The notes under the pieces were generated by a model. The model made no database searches. It was not told where the DNA came from and saw only the letters and a program-made list of their open reading frames with translations. 64,000 nt of DNA from Flavobacterium sp. HSC-32F16 (GTDB lineage Bacteria; Bacteroidota; Bacteroidia; Flavobacteriales; Flavobacteriaceae). The stretch's first letter is position 1; every line of letters begins with the position of its first letter. The position numbers and the translations under genes are program-made. This document shows, in pieces, positions 51,932 through 61,650 of this stretch. The DNA lies in assembly GCF_024171645.1 (NCBI RefSeq), contig NZ_JALKAC010000007.1, positions 186,001-250,000 on the forward strand, given 5' to 3'.

Positions 51932-52855
51932 CTAACTCCTAAAAGCCAGCGGCGTAAACGAAGTTTGTTTTTTAAAGAAATTAGAAAAATGCGCTAATTC
52001 TTCAAATCCAAGTGAATAAGCGATTTCAGAGATATTCCAATCGGTTTGTTTTAAAAGGATTTTCGCTTCATTTGTTAATCTGGAACTAATTAATTCTGTT
52101 GTAGTTTTTCCGGTGTTTTCCTTTAAAACCTTATTTAAATGATTCACGTGAACCGATAATCTTTCTGCAAAATCTTTGGCAGTTCTCAGTTCTAATCTTT
52201 GATTTGGAGATTCTATTGGGAATTGTCTTTCTAATAATTCAGCAAATAAAGAAGAAACTCTCGCAGCTGAATTGTGTTTAGAATATAAAGCTGTTATAGG
52301 CTGTAATTTTTGTCCGAAGTGAATTAATTCGGCAACATAATTTCGGATTAAATCGTATTTATAAATATAATCGGAATTGATTTCTTTTTGTATCTTTTTG
52401 AAAATCAAAGCGACTTCTTCGACTTCTTCATCAGATAATTGAAAAATAGGATAACCATCTGAAGCAAAAATTGGAAGTTCATCCAGATCAATTCCGCTTT
52501 TACTTTTGGATAAAAATTCACTGGTAAAAACACAAAACTGTCCGCCTTGATTGGTGTCTTGCGGTAAATAATTGTACGGAATTTTTGGTGTTGCAAATAA
52601 CAATCCCTGTTTTTCAATTTCGATTACTTTGTCGGCATATTCCGCTTTATTGTGACCTCGAATTAAACTAATTTTGTAATAAGCTCTTCTGTCATAAGGC
52701 ATTCCAGGTTTTCCTTTCATACGCTCCAGAAGTTCTTGAATATCAAAAACATTAAAATGACCAATCTCTTTCTGAATGTCATTTGGGAGTAAAGAATTAG
52801 GTTCAATAGTGGAACCTTCGGTTATGTCTTTGTAAAATGAATCTAGGGATTTCAT
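51932..52855 (-). CDS. AraC-family transcriptional regulator
   Basis: 307 aa. N-terminal part (residues 1-~190) is a cupin-like sensing domain with no diagnostic ligand; the C-terminal ~100 residues hold two HTHs (DFAERLSVHVNHLNKVLKENTGKTTTELI; NISEIAYSLGFEELAHFSNFFKKQTSFTPLAFR). A regulator next to SDR genes is common in Bacteroidota; the SDR at 50983-51708 is the nearest candidate target. Confidence 0.93.
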   Translation of the reverse strand: MKSLDSFYKDITEGSTIEPNSLLPNDIQKEIGHFNVFDIQELLERMKGKPGMPYDRRAYYKISLIRGHNKAEYADKVIEIEKQGLLFATPKIPYNYLPQDTNQGGQFCVFTSEFLSKSKSGIDLDELPIFASDGYPIFQLSDEEVEEVALIFKKIQKEINSDYIYKYDLIRNYVAELIHFGQKLQPITALYSKHNSAARVSSLFAELLERQFPIESPNQRLELRTAKDFAERLSVHVNHLNKVLKENTGKTTTELISSRLTNEAKILLKQTDWNISEIAYSLGFEELAHFSNFFKKQTSFTPLAFRS

Positions 52856-52902
52856 ATTTGTGAATTGTAAAATTCAAATATACGAAAAAAATGGTCTTGT
52901 GT

Positions 52903-52995
52903 TTTTTGCCACGAAGGCACTAAGGCAGAAAGTTTATTTTGTAAAGCCATAATGACATCAAAAATCTTTGTGTCTTAGCGTCTTTGCGGCAAAAC
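52903..52995. repeat. GCCACGAAGG-type inverted-repeat element
   Basis: Left arm TTTTTTGCCACGAAGGCACT (continuing AAGGCA) and right arm CTTTGTGTCTTAGCG then TCTTTGCGGCAAAAC are inverted imperfect copies. It starts right after the AraC promoter region and ends 3 bases from the 2H phosphoesterase stop, so it may serve as that gene's terminator. Confidence 0.8.
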
Positions 52996-52997
52996 CT

Positions 52998-53564
52998 TTA
53001 AAACAAACTTCCTTGTACAAACTCAGGTTCAGGATTACTTCCAAAAGGAAAAGCATCAATTACAAAAAACTGTTTTTTTATTGGGTCAAATTCTCGTAAA
53101 ACAATTTCATTGCATTCAAATTGAAGATCAATCGTGGTAAAGAGTTCAGAAGCTATTTTAAGATTCTCAGGTGTTAGTTTCCTGCCGATTGACAGATGCG
53201 GATTATCACTTTTATGCTTTAAAGACTTTAGAGTTTCATGAATCTTTTTCATGATTGGGACAAAACGATTTTTTGAATCTTCATTTACACCAATAAAAAA
53301 AGCACCAGCATTAAGAAAAGAATCGAAATGATCTAAATATGCTTGAAAAGGAGTAAAAGTATCCGAAATTTTAGCAAGCTTTTGTTTGATGGAATCAAGC
53401 TTTGATTCATCAATTTTAAATTCACAAATCGTAATATGCGCTTCAGAATTACAACTGTTGTACCATTCTATTTTGCTTTTTAAAAAGTCTTTCAATTTTT
53501 TAACAGGCTCAACCAATGTTTTAGAATAAAATACAACCGAATATGTTTTCTCCATTTGATACAA
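52998..53564 (-). CDS. 2H phosphoesterase-family protein (2'-5' RNA ligase-like)
   Basis: 188 aa (179 if the Met at 53555 is used). Two H-x-T/S motifs mark the active site: H43 in EAHITICEF and H123 in NPHLSIGRKL, spaced as in LigT/CPDase-like 2H enzymes. Substrate may be a 2'-5' or cyclic phosphodiester; not predictable. It starts 6 bases after the S15-type hydrolase gene and is cotranscribed with it. Confidence 0.85.
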   Translation of the reverse strand: MYQMEKTYSVVFYSKTLVEPVKKLKDFLKSKIEWYNSCNSEAHITICEFKIDESKLDSIKQKLAKISDTFTPFQAYLDHFDSFLNAGAFFIGVNEDSKNRFVPIMKKIHETLKSLKHKSDNPHLSIGRKLTPENLKIASELFTTIDLQFECNEIVLREFDPIKKQFFVIDAFPFGSNPEPEFVQGSLF

Positions 53565-53570
53565 ACTGTT

Positions 53571-55832
53571 TTACAATTTTAAAATAGGAATTGTAATAGT
53601 GCTGTCAGAATACCATTTTATTTTTAAAGGCTCTTTAGCATCAGCAATGGTTTCGTCACTAACATTTTTACCCGATCCGTAATTAATTTCCCAGTTTGGA
53701 TTTTTGTTAGCACCTAATACTATTACAATCGAACTTCCTTTTTCTAATTCTTTAGAAATTATAAAGGTTTGTTCAATATCTATTGTTTCAATTTTATTTG
53801 GAGTCAATAATTGTCTTTTGGTTCTGTCTTTTGCAAAACTGGCTCTTTGTAAATTATTGGTTAAAGCAAAATATTGGCCTTTTGCTGTTTTTTCATAAAG
53901 TTGTATTTCAACATCAATATCTTTTTTGTTGGTGCTTATTTTTAATGATGTTTTTAATGAACCACTAATTATAGTTGAAGTTTCAAGGGCATCGCTTTCA
54001 AAAACCAAAAGATGTTTTTCTGGTTTTAAAATTGAATCTATAACTTTAGGAAAACCATTTACGAAGTCATCATTGTAAATGTTATTTTCAGCCCGATCTG
54101 TAAAATCAACAGTCTGATTAATAGAAACAGTTTTTTTTGGTGCTGTTTTTTGCAATGAATATTTTGAATTGTTGTTGTTTAAATAAAAGGTCAGATTTTC
54201 ATTGTGCATTTTGTCTAATGAAGAAACGCTTTTCCATTCATTTTTACCCATAATTTCAAAGTTTACTTTATCTTTTAAAATTTCGGGGCGTTTTGCACCT
54301 TTCAAAATATGATCAAACCATTGAAAAATGATTGTTTTAATAGGGATATTTGCTGCTTCATCGATAGTGTAACCGCCTAATTCTTTTCTAGGAGTTCCTT
54401 GTGAACCGCCATGATCATAAGGCCCGATTATAAGGTAATAATTATCGCTTTTATTATATTTTTGGTACTGATTGTAGTAATACATCGCTCCAAGCTGGTC
54501 GTCATCATAATAACCTGTTGTACTTAAAATAGGAATATTAATGTTTGCAAAAGCTTCTTTTTGGGGTGTCATATTCTGCCAATAGCTGTCATAAGCAGGA
54601 TGTTCCAGCCATTTTTGAAATAAAGGCGAAGGATTGCCTTCAATTTTATCTAAAGATCGGAAACTAGCTCCGGTTTTATAATATTGCGTAAAAACTTCGT
54701 CCCATTTTTTATTGTTTAAAAAGGTGTTGATATCCGTCAATTTGTTATTGGCAACCAAATGAATCCATTTTAAGGCATAGCTCATAAAGACGCCGTTCTG
54801 CATGGGAAAATCAATTCCTGCGCCTACAGAAACCAAAGGCACAATTGTTTTTAAAGCAGGATGTACTTTTTTTACAGCGCTCCATTGGCTAAAGCCTAAA
54901 TAACTGCCTCCGTATATTCCAATTTTACCATTGCACCACGATTGTTTACTAATCCAGTCCAGAATATGATAAGCATCGTCGCCATCGTGTTCGTAAGGTT
55001 CTATTGGATCACTGCTTAAACGTTTGCCTCGTGTATTGGCAACAAAACCAACATACCCCATATTGGCTATTTCTTTGCAGTTACTGACTTCATTTCCTGC
55101 ATAAATAGTATACTGCATTACAACAGGCTGTGGTTCGGTTATGTTTTTCTTTCTAACCATAGCACCCGAAATTGTGCTTCCGTTTGGTAAAGTAATAATG
55201 ATATCACGATCTATTATATAAGTATCGGCTTCTATTTTTGTAATTATTTTAGAGGCAAGAGAAAGTGTTTTACTCAAAATAAAATAGCGGGAATACTGTC
55301 GGCATAACTGCGCGGCATCTTTTACACTAATGCTGTCATTATCCTGAACTGCTTTGAGCTGTACTTCAAAATCGTTTTTAACGTCGGATAGTTTTAATTC
55401 ATAATATCCTTCGGCCCAGCTCTTTCCTTCGTAATCTAAAGTATTGTATAATTTGTAAAACTCCGCTGTAAAAGTCTTTTCAAAATCAGCTTTTGTTTTA
55501 GGTTCTTTTAAAGCTGTTTTTCCATAAGTTTTATAGATAAACCCTAAAGGTCTGTTGGCAATACTGTCACCTAAAATTTCCTGTGCATTGGTTACAAATG
55601 TCTGATGCATTCCTTTATAATCGCCTGCAACAGATTGTATTCTGGCATAATAGTCTAAATAAGAAGCTCTGCTTGGGTTTTTATAAAGCGGCAATACCTT
55701 TTTGGCAAGAACCGGCATACTTTTGCTGAGAGTCAGACTGTCTTTGTAATTGCTTTTTTCGAAATAAATTTTTTGTGAAGTTCCTATTTGAAAGGAAAAA
55801 CAAATTAATAATAGAATGATGTTTTTTTTCAT
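53571..55832 (-). CDS. exported CocE/NonD-family hydrolase (S15 type)
   Basis: 753 aa. Signal peptide MKKNIILLLICFSFQIGTSQ. Residues 20-205 are an N-terminal helical extension, then the alpha/beta-hydrolase with nucleophile Ser310 in NGKIGIYGGSYLGFSQWSAV, and DLSGNG-less GPYDHGGSQG with likely active-site His. C-terminal beta-jelly-roll (X-Pro dipeptidyl-peptidase C domain) from ~540. Acts on acyl or peptide-like bonds in periplasm; cocaine-esterase and glutaryl-acylase relatives show the range. Operon with the downstream 2H phosphoesterase. Confidence 0.9.
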   Translation of the reverse strand: MKKNIILLLICFSFQIGTSQKIYFEKSNYKDSLTLSKSMPVLAKKVLPLYKNPSRASYLDYYARIQSVAGDYKGMHQTFVTNAQEILGDSIANRPLGFIYKTYGKTALKEPKTKADFEKTFTAEFYKLYNTLDYEGKSWAEGYYELKLSDVKNDFEVQLKAVQDNDSISVKDAAQLCRQYSRYFILSKTLSLASKIITKIEADTYIIDRDIIITLPNGSTISGAMVRKKNITEPQPVVMQYTIYAGNEVSNCKEIANMGYVGFVANTRGKRLSSDPIEPYEHDGDDAYHILDWISKQSWCNGKIGIYGGSYLGFSQWSAVKKVHPALKTIVPLVSVGAGIDFPMQNGVFMSYALKWIHLVANNKLTDINTFLNNKKWDEVFTQYYKTGASFRSLDKIEGNPSPLFQKWLEHPAYDSYWQNMTPQKEAFANINIPILSTTGYYDDDQLGAMYYYNQYQKYNKSDNYYLIIGPYDHGGSQGTPRKELGGYTIDEAANIPIKTIIFQWFDHILKGAKRPEILKDKVNFEIMGKNEWKSVSSLDKMHNENLTFYLNNNNSKYSLQKTAPKKTVSINQTVDFTDRAENNIYNDDFVNGFPKVIDSILKPEKHLLVFESDALETSTIISGSLKTSLKISTNKKDIDVEIQLYEKTAKGQYFALTNNLQRASFAKDRTKRQLLTPNKIETIDIEQTFIISKELEKGSSIVIVLGANKNPNWEINYGSGKNVSDETIADAKEPLKIKWYSDSTITIPILKL

Positions 55833-55926
55833 CTTTAGAAACTTACGTTTTGAGGTATTGGTTTAAATTTGTGTGCTCAAAAGTAGCATAAATTTCTTAT
55901 TAATCGATAAACACGTTTTATTATAT

Positions 55927-57297
55927 TTAAAATTTAAATTGAGCGGTTAACGCTGCATAAAAGTAGTCTTTTCCTGAACCCACTTCTTTTAAAAATGAAC
56001 CGGTATTAAACCATCCTGTTTCTAATGTAAAGGCTAAATAATCATTTGCCTCATAATCTAAATTCGAAATTAACTGTGAACCTATAAAACGTTCGTTTGT
56101 ATTTTCTCCAGAATATAAAAGCTGCATATTGGGTGCATATAATCCATCGCTTATGGTTTGTCTCCAGAAAATGTCATAATCAATGCCAAAGCCCCATTTA
56201 TCTGATAAAGTTAAACTGATTGAAGGGTGAACATCAATTAAATTGGACGGACCAATTAAAGCTACTAATCCAAAATAAGCGCCTCTTGGATATAAAGGAT
56301 TAAAAGTTTCCAAATGATTATCATCAGAATGTTTATCTCCTGAAATGATCTCGGTTTTAAGTCCTATTTCCGGCTTAAATTTTATGTTTTCGAAAGTATA
56401 ACAGGCAAAAGAAGAAATTGTCCAGGCTGAGATTGTCTTTTGACTGATGTTTCCAAATTGATAAACGCCTTCAAAATCGTATTTCCAATTTCCTTTGTTT
56501 TTCCAGATTCGGGTTCCAATTGACTGCCTGTTTTCTTCTCCTGCGGCATCATCAAAAACAGATCGGCTTTTCCATAAACCTAAATAATAAAAATCGATAT
56601 TTTGAATAAAAGGCGCTTTATGAATTACAGTATAACTTCCCCAAAACTGTGCATTTTCATTAAAGCTGTCATTAAAAGTTCCGGGTTTATTCGCAATTGG
56701 ATGCGTGTAAAAAGCGTCAGTCTGCCAATTTTTGTTTTTATAAAATAGTTTTACAGCATCAAAAGCAAGTCGGCTGTTAGGACCTTCACGCACGGCGACT
56801 AAGCGCTGTGAACCATACATCATTTCTTGTCTTCCGGAGCGCAGTGTTAACTGCTGTTTTTCGTTTCGAATAAAATCTATATCCAAAAAGGCCTGATGAA
56901 TATCTAATTGATTTTGATCTACCGGACTTGGATCTGTTTTACTGTTGGCTAAACTGCTTTGTAATTCAAAAAAAGTTCTAAAAACTCCTAAATGAACATC
57001 GGCATGAAGCAGATAACGAGAAAGTAAATAACCATCGCCTTCATCAGATTCGTCGCCCCATTTATCATTTATGGTATAGGTGTATTGCAATCTTGCTTCA
57101 CCGCCAACGGATGCATAATAATTTTCATTTCTGCTTAATGGAATATATTTGATTTTCTCGTAAAAGTTTTTAGTCGAATCGGCTTTTAGATATCTCAAAT
57201 CATCTTCATATCGCAGCTTTTGGAAAACTGGTTTTTGTTGTGCGTTTGCCGAAAAAAAGATTCCCAAAAGCAACAATAAGAAGAATGTGTTTTTCAT
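55927..57297 (-). CDS. outer-membrane alginate-export-like porin
   Basis: 456 aa beta-barrel with signal peptide MKNTFFLLLLLGIFFSANAQ. The Alginate_exp pattern is visible: YYASVGGEARLQYTYTIND, LLSRYLLHADVHLGVFRTFFELQSS, QAFLDIDFIRNEKQQLTLRSGRQEMMYGSQRLVAVREGPNSRLAFDAVKLFYK, and a final aromatic beta strand YFYAALTAQFKF. Despite the name, such porins serve uptake of various small acids or aromatics. It follows the amidohydrolase gene by 5 bases and probably takes up its substrate. Confidence 0.87.
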   Translation of the reverse strand: MKNTFFLLLLLGIFFSANAQQKPVFQKLRYEDDLRYLKADSTKNFYEKIKYIPLSRNENYYASVGGEARLQYTYTINDKWGDESDEGDGYLLSRYLLHADVHLGVFRTFFELQSSLANSKTDPSPVDQNQLDIHQAFLDIDFIRNEKQQLTLRSGRQEMMYGSQRLVAVREGPNSRLAFDAVKLFYKNKNWQTDAFYTHPIANKPGTFNDSFNENAQFWGSYTVIHKAPFIQNIDFYYLGLWKSRSVFDDAAGEENRQSIGTRIWKNKGNWKYDFEGVYQFGNISQKTISAWTISSFACYTFENIKFKPEIGLKTEIISGDKHSDDNHLETFNPLYPRGAYFGLVALIGPSNLIDVHPSISLTLSDKWGFGIDYDIFWRQTISDGLYAPNMQLLYSGENTNERFIGSQLISNLDYEANDYLAFTLETGWFNTGSFLKEVGSGKDYFYAALTAQFKF

Positions 57298-57302
57298 TTT
57301 GT

Positions 57303-59090
57303 TTAGTTTTTTTGATAACCTCCAAAGTAATTTACCGGACTCCAGTCTGGAATTGCTTTTGGTTTTTCGTTTGCAAAAGTTCTAAAGTCATTATCGGCAT
57401 ATATTACTTTTCCGTTTACGACTGTAAGTTTAGATTCGATGTTTAAGATATTTTCTTCAGAAGTTGAAAAATAATCATCAGAAAGAATCGCAAAATCGGC
57501 TAATTTATCTGCTGTAAGCATTCCTCTGTCTTTTTCAATATTGATTAATTGTGCGCTTCCGTAAGTAAATAATTTTAAAGCGGTTGTTCTGTCTACAATA
57601 TTTTCGTCGTTCATATATTTTAAACCACCCAATGTTTTTCCTGTAGTTAACCAATATAAACCCACCCACGGATTGTAACTTGCTACACGGGTTCCGTCAG
57701 TTCCCATTCCAACTTTAATTCCTAATTCTAATATTTTCTTTAGCGGCACCGTATTCGCAGCAGCGGTTTTCCCATATCTTTTAATGAAACTTTCTCCCTG
57801 ATATGCCATTCTGTGCTGAATTGCTAATCCTCCGTTTAAAGCTTTGATGCGTTTCAAATTTTCTAAAGAAACCGTTTCTCCATGATCAAAGAACCATAAA
57901 AGTCCGTTTAAAGGCGTTTCTTTATTGATGTCTTCAATAACATTTAAAAAACGTGTAATGCTTTCATTATAAGTAGCGTGAATTCTAAAGGGCCATCTAT
58001 TTTTTACTAATAAAGATAAAACTTCTTTTAATTGACCTTCCATCGCCGGGCTTAATTCTGGCCTTGGTTTGTCGAAGTTTTCAAAATCTCCGGCACTCAT
58101 TACCAAATTTTCTCCTGCACCCTGAACGTGATATTCTACTTTATCTGAATGATGATCGTCGTCACAGCCTTCACCAATTTCGACTGTCTGCATCCATTTT
58201 GTGTAATCGTTTAATTCAGTTCCTGCTTTTTGAGCAAACAAATAATAAGGCATTCTAATGGTTAAATCGCTGTCTTTGCATAAACCGTTTGTTACGCCGT
58301 AATCGTCTGGAAAGTTCTGAAATCCGCCTCCGGCATCCATAATGGCTGTTACGCCAAGACGGTTCATTTCGGTCATAAATTGTTTAGTCGAATTGAATTT
58401 TTCTTCTTGTGTCAATTCTGGAAGTTTAGCAAGCGTAGAGTATAAAATAAAAGCATTTGGTTCTGCAACTAATAAACCGGTTGGGTTTCCGTTTGGATCT
58501 TTTTCAATCAATCCCGCATTTGGATTTGGCGTATTGGCGTCGATTTTTAAAGTTTCTAAACCTGCTTTGTTCAAATAAGCGTGTCCGTACAAGTGAAGAA
58601 TAAATGTTGGAACATCGCCTGTTGCTTCGTTGATTTCGGCTAAAGTAGGGAGTCTCTTTTCTTCGAACTGATAAGCATTCCATCCGCCTACAACGCGAAC
58701 CCATTGTCCTTTTGGAGTTCTTTGCGCTTGTTCTTTCAGCATGGCCAAAGCTCTTTTTAGAGAACGAACGCCGTCCCAGCGTAATTCGGTATTAAAGAAT
58801 CTTCCGCCTCTGATAATGTGCATGTGAGAATCGAATATTCCCGGAATAATGGTTTTTCCTTTAGCATCAATTACCGTTGTTTTTTTGTCTTTTAATTTTA
58901 AGATTTCGCTGTTTTTTCCTGTTTTAAGGATTTTGCCATCGGCGACAGCCATAGCTTCAACGATTGTATTTTTATTGTCCAAAGTGTGAATTACAGCATG
59001 ATGAACGATGAGTGTCGCTTTTTTGCTTTGCCCAAAAATGGGAAGGGAAATGATTAAAAGAAAAGCTGCTATTTTGAAAGAGAGTTTCAT
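57303..59090 (-). CDS. exported YtcJ-like amidohydrolase
   Basis: 595 aa. Signal peptide MKLSFKIAAFLLIISLPIFG. Amidohydro_3 family: metal motif H89-M-H91 in GIFDSHMHIIRGG, DAGGGFQNFPDDYG, FRIHATYNESITRFLNVIEDI, WFFDHGETV, IQHRMAY, GMGTDGTRVASYNPWVGLYW, and C-terminal LADFAILSDDYFS. Hydrolyses amide or related bonds of an unknown, perhaps aromatic, substrate in the periplasm. First gene of a two-gene operon with the porin. Confidence 0.91.
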   Translation of the reverse strand: MKLSFKIAAFLLIISLPIFGQSKKATLIVHHAVIHTLDNKNTIVEAMAVADGKILKTGKNSEILKLKDKKTTVIDAKGKTIIPGIFDSHMHIIRGGRFFNTELRWDGVRSLKRALAMLKEQAQRTPKGQWVRVVGGWNAYQFEEKRLPTLAEINEATGDVPTFILHLYGHAYLNKAGLETLKIDANTPNPNAGLIEKDPNGNPTGLLVAEPNAFILYSTLAKLPELTQEEKFNSTKQFMTEMNRLGVTAIMDAGGGFQNFPDDYGVTNGLCKDSDLTIRMPYYLFAQKAGTELNDYTKWMQTVEIGEGCDDDHHSDKVEYHVQGAGENLVMSAGDFENFDKPRPELSPAMEGQLKEVLSLLVKNRWPFRIHATYNESITRFLNVIEDINKETPLNGLLWFFDHGETVSLENLKRIKALNGGLAIQHRMAYQGESFIKRYGKTAAANTVPLKKILELGIKVGMGTDGTRVASYNPWVGLYWLTTGKTLGGLKYMNDENIVDRTTALKLFTYGSAQLINIEKDRGMLTADKLADFAILSDDYFSTSEENILNIESKLTVVNGKVIYADNDFRTFANEKPKAIPDWSPVNYFGGYQKN

Positions 59091-59120
59091 GGTGGTGGTA
59101 TTTTGAGTTGGTTTTGGGAG

Positions 59121-59153
59121 AAAAAAAGACTGTGCGGTTACACAGCCTTTTTT
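59121..59153 (-). terminator. terminator after the isochorismatase-like gene
   Basis: AAAAAAGACTGTG / CACAGCCTTTTTT stem with loop CGGTTA. It lies between the genes at 59243 and 59090, so the latter must have its own promoter. Confidence 0.75.
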
Positions 59154-59242
59154 GATGGAATAAAATTAGACGCTGATTTACACAGATTTTTTTTATGTAA
59201 TGGTTTGAATTTTAAATCCGTTTTATCTGCGTTCAATGAAAT

Positions 59243-59932
59243 TTAGTGTTTTAACATTTCGTGAGCGTATTGAACACCTACACCGTAAGCACCGCCGTAT
59301 TTTTTAACTAAATCGGTTACAGGTACGTAAGTTTCCTGACGAGCCCAGTCGCGTTGTAATTCTAGTAAATATTGTAATGAAGTTATTGGGTGTGCACCAG
59401 CCTGAACCATACGAGTTACAGCCATTTCGTGTGCTTCTTTAGAAATATCGCCGCTTGCATCTGTAATTACGTAAACATCATATCCTTCGTTGATTGCTGA
59501 TAATGCCGGTCCAACGATACAAACGCTTGTCCATAAACCTCCCAAAACGATTTTCTTTTTACCTTTTGCCACTATCGCTTTGTGTGCAGGAACATCTTCC
59601 CAGGTATTCATTGAAGTACGGTCAATATAGTTGGATGTTTTTTGAGGGTAGAATTCTTCAATTTCTTTAAATACAGGTCCGCTGAATGATTTTTCTGCAA
59701 CGGTTGTTACAATGGTTGGAACTTTGAATATTTTTGATGCTCCGGCTACTAAAGCGGTGTTGTTTCTAAGCTGATCAATTGGAATATTGCTTACTGCAAA
59801 GGCCATTTGGCTTTCATAATCAATTAATACTAAAGTATGGTTGAATGGATCTAATTGCGCCGGACTTGGTTTTTGTGCGAATCCGATAAATGTTACAAAT
59901 AATAAAGCTGCTGTAAGGATTAATTTTTTCAT
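59243..59932 (-). CDS. exported isochorismatase-like cysteine hydrolase
   Basis: 229 aa with a signal peptide (MKKLILTAALLFVTFIGFAQ), unusual for this family. Catalytic residues: D38 in LVLIDYESQM, Lys in VAKGKKKIVLGG near 125, and nucleophile C138 in GGLWTSVCIVGPALSA with cis-peptide context. YcaC-like hydrolases of this group act on small amides. The exported form and the following amidohydrolase and porin suggest one periplasmic pathway for the same compound class; inference. Confidence 0.9.
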   Translation of the reverse strand: MKKLILTAALLFVTFIGFAQKPSPAQLDPFNHTLVLIDYESQMAFAVSNIPIDQLRNNTALVAGASKIFKVPTIVTTVAEKSFSGPVFKEIEEFYPQKTSNYIDRTSMNTWEDVPAHKAIVAKGKKKIVLGGLWTSVCIVGPALSAINEGYDVYVITDASGDISKEAHEMAVTRMVQAGAHPITSLQYLLELQRDWARQETYVPVTDLVKKYGGAYGVGVQYAHEMLKH

Positions 59933-60159
59933 GATAATTTGATTTTGTTGTGAATAAAAAGGTTTTTTAAAATTATTTGATATTGATTTTCAGTGTTTTG
60001 CATTCAAATTAAATGCCTTGTTTTTAATGTATTGATTTTAAAAGGTTTTTCAGAAAAGGCAATAGTGATCCTGGCGATATATCGTTATTAAAATTGGATA
60101 TTCGTTAAATGATTTTCGTTAAGCTTTTAATGAATTTTTAAAAGAGAAAAATGTGGTGC

Positions 60160-60474
60160 CTAAATTTTTCCTTTTTGATGTAATCTGTGGAGAATTTCTG
60201 ATTTTAATAAACCGCTTCCTCCTCCAAAATGTTCAATTACTTCTACTTCTGGCTGTTGTTCTAAACAAAATAAAGTAAACTCTTTTTCGACATGGTCTTC
60301 GATTCCGGAACTCAATAGAACAATGTCAATTTTGTGATTCTGAAAATATTCCTGTGCTTCTTTTTCATCGTTGAAAGAAACTGCGTTCCAATCTTCATAT
60401 GCGTTTACAAGGCGAAGTAAAATGGCCAGAATTGCTTCGTTTTTTCCGAGTAATAAGAATTCAAGTGTTTTCAT
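60160..60474 (-). CDS. pseudo-receiver-like protein
   Basis: 104 aa. Layout of a CheY-like fold (MKTLEFLLLGKNEAILAILLRLV, then HKIDIVLLSSGIEDHVEKEF, ...EVEVIEHFGGGSGLLKSEILHRL), but the phosphoacceptor position that is Asp in real receivers reads SSG after IVLL, and the acidic pair is missing. So it would not be phosphorylated. It stands alone downstream of the tandem promoter-bearing repeats. Confidence 0.75.
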   Translation of the reverse strand: MKTLEFLLLGKNEAILAILLRLVNAYEDWNAVSFNDEKEAQEYFQNHKIDIVLLSSGIEDHVEKEFTLFCLEQQPEVEVIEHFGGGSGLLKSEILHRLHQKGKI

Positions 60475-60482
60475 TTTTTTTT

Positions 60483-61650
60483 AAGATTCTGAGATTCTGA
60501 GACACTAAGGTTCTAAGTTTTTTTTACTTTGAAAATTAGTTTTGACAGAACTTCTGATTTACTTTACAAATTTATTTGTTTTGTTTTTGCTTCCACTTAA
60601 TCTAGAACAAGAAAATATTTTTTTTTTAAGATTCTGAGATGCTAAGGCACTAAGATTCTGAGTTTTATTTTCTATTTGGTTTCAGTTTTTGACAGAACTT
60701 GTAATCTACTTTGCAAATTTATTTGTTTTGTTTTTGCTTCAACTTAATCTGGAATAAGAAAGGATTTTTTATTTAAGATTCTGAGATGCTAAGGCACTAA
60801 GATTCTGAGTTTTTCTTTTCTATTTGGTTTCAGTTTTTGACAGAACATATAATCTACTATGCAAATTTATTTGTTTTGTTTTTGCTTCCACTTAATCTAG
60901 AACAAGAAAACATTTTTATTTAAGATTCTGAGATGCTAAGGCACTAAGATTCTGAGTTTTATTTTCTATTTGGTTTCAGTTTTTGACAGAACATGTAATC
61001 TACTATGCAAATTTATTTGTTTTGTTTTTGCTTCAACTTAATCTAGAATAAGAAAGGATTTTTATTTAAGATTCTGAGATGCTAAGGCACTAAGATTCTG
61101 AGTTTTTCTTTTCTATTTGGTTTCAGTTTTTGACAGAACTTGTAATCTACTATGCAAATTTATTTGTTTTGTTTTTGCTTCCACTTAATCTAGAATAAGA
61201 AAGGATTTTTTATTTAAGATTCTGAGATGCTAAGGCACTAAGATTCTGAGTTTTTCTTTTCTATTTGGTTTCAGTTTTTGACAGAACATGTAATCTACTA
61301 TGCAAATTTATTTGTTTTGTTTTTGCTTCAACTTAATCTAGAATAAGAAAGGATTTTTATTTAAGATTCTGAGATGCTAAGACACTAAGATTCTGAGTTT
61401 TTCTTTTCTATTTGGTTTCAGTTTTTGACAGAACTTGTAATCTACTATGCAAATTTATTTGTTTTGTTTTTGCTTCAACTTAACCTGGAATAAGAAAGGA
61501 TTTTTATTTAAGATTCTGAGATGCTAAGGCACTAAGATTCTGAGTTTTTCTTTTCTATTTGGTTTCAGTTTTTGACAGAACGTGTAATTTGTGTGGCAAA
61601 GATATTGCCTCTGCAATGATGCAGCAGTTAATCTAGAATAAGAAAAGAAT
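60483..61650. repeat. tandem array, eight ~147-base units with promoter boxes
   Basis: AAGATTCTGAGA units begin at 60483, 60628, 60775, 60922, 61068, 61216, 61363 and 61510. Each holds CTCAGAATCTTA twice (minus strand), the GTGCCTTAG core, TTTTGACAGAAC, and GCAAATTTATTTGTTTTG. Read on the minus strand, TAAATTTG (TAnnTTTG) occurs once in each of units 1-7; in units 2, 4, 6 and 7 a TTG sits exactly 18 bases upstream, giving the full promoter consensus. Units 1, 3 and 5 carry GTGG at that spot instead. The last unit diverges after GACAGAACG but still has TATCTTTG. All read toward the pseudo-receiver gene. Confidence 0.92.

Noticed and set aside
60483-61650. CRISPR array
   Set aside because: Units of ~147 bases are contiguous and nearly identical along their whole length; there are no unique spacers and no cas genes.
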